DNA of 6,747 bases from Acidobacteriota bacterium (GTDB taxonomy: Bacteria > Acidobacteriota > Vicinamibacteria > Vicinamibacterales > UBA2999). The notes beneath the pieces were generated by a model, which worked only from the letters and a program-made list of their open reading frames with translations, did no database searches and had not been told where the DNA came from. The stretch spans positions 1 through 6,747 of the forward strand of contig JADZBZ010000401.1 in assembly GCA_020851835.1 (NCBI GenBank), given 5' to 3'. Positions 5,787 to 6,747 of the stretch are shown piece by piece (the stretch's first letter is position 1; each line of letters begins with the position of its first letter). The position numbers were made by a program, and so were the translations under genes.

Positions 5787-6248
5787 TCAGATGCGCGGCA
5801 CGTCGCGGCCCAGTGCCGTCGCCAGATCGATTGCGTGCTCCTGCTCCTGCGTAAGGATGGTACGAATCTCTTCCGCCACGGCGTACTCGTTGAGCGACTC
5901 GCACTGGACGACGCGCTTGCGATAGGCGCGAATGGTGGCGATTTCGTTGGCGAGATCGGCCTCGAGCATGCCCACGGAACTGCCGGGAACCTTCACGGGT
6001 TTGGGCGTGACCGTCGGAGTGCCGCCCAGGTAGTCGATCTGCCTGGCGATGGTCAACGCGTGCGCGAGTTCTTCGCCCGCATGCAGTTCGAGCTCCTTCG
6101 CGATGGACATGTACTCCGCGCCGCGTACGACCTGCGAGTACACAACATAGGCAATGATTGCCTGGTATTCGCGCGCTAGATCCTCGTTGAGCTCGGCGAT
6201 CAGGGCCTTCCGACTGGACGGGCTTGTCGGGCTGCGTTTCTTCGACAT
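5787..6248 (-). CDS. Bacterioferritin-like di-iron protein
   Basis: A 153-residue four-helix ferritin-like protein, probably an iron-oxidising and storing cage that limits Fenton chemistry. The bacterioferritin ferroxidase ligands are all present at near-family spacing: Glu27; Glu60 and His63 (EELAH); Glu102; Glu135 and His138 (EQEH). The position of the haem-ligand Met of classical bacterioferritin, next to the second Glu, is Leu61, so haem binding is unlikely. The QIDYLGGTPTV loop is typical of the group. The start at 6248 is chosen because AAGGGAG lies four bases upstream and the protein then begins MSKKRS. An in-frame extension to 6359 would cover the sigma-54-like promoter at 6303-6288. 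It lies upstream of csbD in the same direction, but csbD appears to have its own promoter. Dps-type function is an alternative, though the intra-subunit di-iron ligands argue for the Bfr fold. Confidence 0.9.
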   Translation of the reverse strand: MSKKRSPTSPSSRKALIAELNEDLAREYQAIIAYVVYSQVVRGAEYMSIAKELELHAGEELAHALTIARQIDYLGGTPTVTPKPVKVPGSSVGMLEADLANEIATIRAYRKRVVQCESLNEYAVAEEIRTILTQEQEHAIDLATALGRDVPRI

Positions 6249-6287
6249 GTAGCTCCCTTCTGAGAAGTGGTATCTCTCATCCACGGG

Positions 6288-6303
6288 AGCAATATGGGTG
6301 CCA
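6288..6303 (-). promoter_or_regulatory. Sigma-54 (-24/-12) promoter of the bacterioferritin-like gene
   Basis: On the minus strand: TGGCACCcataTTGCT, one mismatch to TGGCACG-N4-TTGCW, with GG and GC correctly spaced and a perfect -12 element. The predicted start is near 6276, about 28 bases before the start codon at 6248, which leaves room for the AAGGGAG ribosome site. Its spacer differs from those of the other two sites, so it is an independent match rather than a copy. Confidence 0.75.
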
Positions 6304-6398
6304 GTCATTGACTCCATTCGCCGCTGCCTCGCGGCCGGTGGAGGATGAAGGATCCGCACTCCATGGGCGCGCGCTGGGGCCGTCCACGCGATGGGAAA

Positions 6399-6407
6399 TG
6401 CTACAGT
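6399..6407 (+). promoter_or_regulatory. Possible extended -10 promoter for the right-edge response regulator
   Basis: TGCTACAGT fits the extended -10 form TGnTATAAT with two differences in the hexamer. A start near 6414 would suit an ATG at 6441. No convincing -35 is seen at the usual distance, so this is a weak call. Confidence 0.22.
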
Positions 6408-6440
6408 TGTATGGTCTCAAAACATTCTGGATCGCAGGCG

Positions 6441-6747
6441 ATGTCACCCTCACGACCGTCGAACAGCCACCGCCGGGTCGAGCCGACGGTCCTCATTGTG
6501 GACGATGATCCGTCGGCGGTGGAGTTTCTGAAGACGGTTATTGCCCAGTCGCCGCGCGTGCCCCGCTATCGGGTTACCTCGGCCAACTCGGGGTTTCGGG
6601 CTGAACAGGCCTGTCGTACACTCCAGCCGGCGGTCGTGCTGCTCGACCTGATGCTGCCGGACGCGGATGGGATCGACGTGCTGCGCGCGCTCAAGGCCAT
6701 CGACCGTGGGCTGGAGGTCATCGTCATCAGCGGGCAGGGGAGCATCA
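6441..6747 (+). CDS. Response regulator, receiver domain (cut by window edge)
   Basis: The first ~102 residues of a response regulator. After a polar tail of about 15 residues comes a receiver domain: VLIVDDD with the acidic cluster Asp21-23, phospho-Asp69 in VVLLDLMLPDADG, and the switch Ser97 in VIVISGQGSI. The conserved Lys and any output domain lie beyond the window, so the class cannot be given. The closing SGQGSI resembles receivers of NtrC-type activators, but that is a weak hint. The start is uncertain: ATG 6441 has only a modest AGG nearby, and an in-frame ATG at 6411 would add ten residues. It is divergent from the bacterioferritin-like gene, separated by about 190 bases that contain that gene's sigma-54-like promoter. 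Confidence 0.85.
   Translation, partial: MSPSRPSNSHRRVEPTVLIVDDDPSAVEFLKTVIAQSPRVPRYRVTSANSGFRAEQACRTLQPAVVLLDLMLPDADGIDVLRALKAIDRGLEVIVISGQGSI

Noticed and set aside
6375..6390. Sigma-54-like site for the right-edge response regulator
   Set aside because: Only the GG and GC and few other bases match the consensus; expected by chance in this GC content.
1..6747. CRISPR array, tRNA, rRNA or insertion sequence
   Set aside because: No regularly spaced repeats, no tRNA-like cloverleaf, no transposase motif or terminal inverted repeats were seen.

Overview
The window is GC-rich bacterial DNA that uses GC-ending codons throughout. It carries sigma-54-type signalling, so it comes from a bacterium with RpoN. 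The gene mix (NtrC-type activator, hybrid kinases, CsbD, Lmo0937-type mini-membrane protein, bacterioferritin-like protein) would suit a soil Acidobacteriota or a deltaproteobacterial-type lineage. The sequence alone does not settle the taxon.

Layout, right to left on the minus strand at the left end: a signalling operon of three genes. It starts with a small sensor-kinase-like protein with a degenerate ATP-binding half (4858-4184). This overlaps by ATGA an NtrC-family sigma-54 activator (4187-2631). Twelve bases further on begins a CHASE3-PAS-PAS-HisKA-HATPase-REC hybrid kinase (2618-160). The hybrid-kinase gene is broken by a small indel in a CG run near 2331-2336, and its CHASE3 sensor domain also looks internally shortened. 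A hairpin follows its stop codon, and the first ~130 bases hold no gene I can support.

The middle and right hold a group of small stress-type genes. Divergent from the operon is a 49-residue Lmo0937-like membrane protein (5165-5314, +). Converging on it is a CsbD-like protein (5713-5492, -), and hairpins lie between the two. Upstream of csbD, in the same direction, is a bacterioferritin-like di-iron protein (6248-5787, -). Divergent from that, and cut by the window edge, is a response regulator (6441 onward, +).

The main observation is that each of the three small stress-type genes has a strong -24/-12 (sigma-54) promoter match at a sensible distance. Two of these share an identical 15-base core. 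A weaker match precedes the kinase/activator operon. Together with the adjacent NtrC-type activator this suggests a self-contained sigma-54 stress regulon: kinase to activator to RpoN promoters of a membrane miniprotein, CsbD and an iron-storage protein. The promoter motifs and protein families are read from the sequence. The regulatory wiring is inference.
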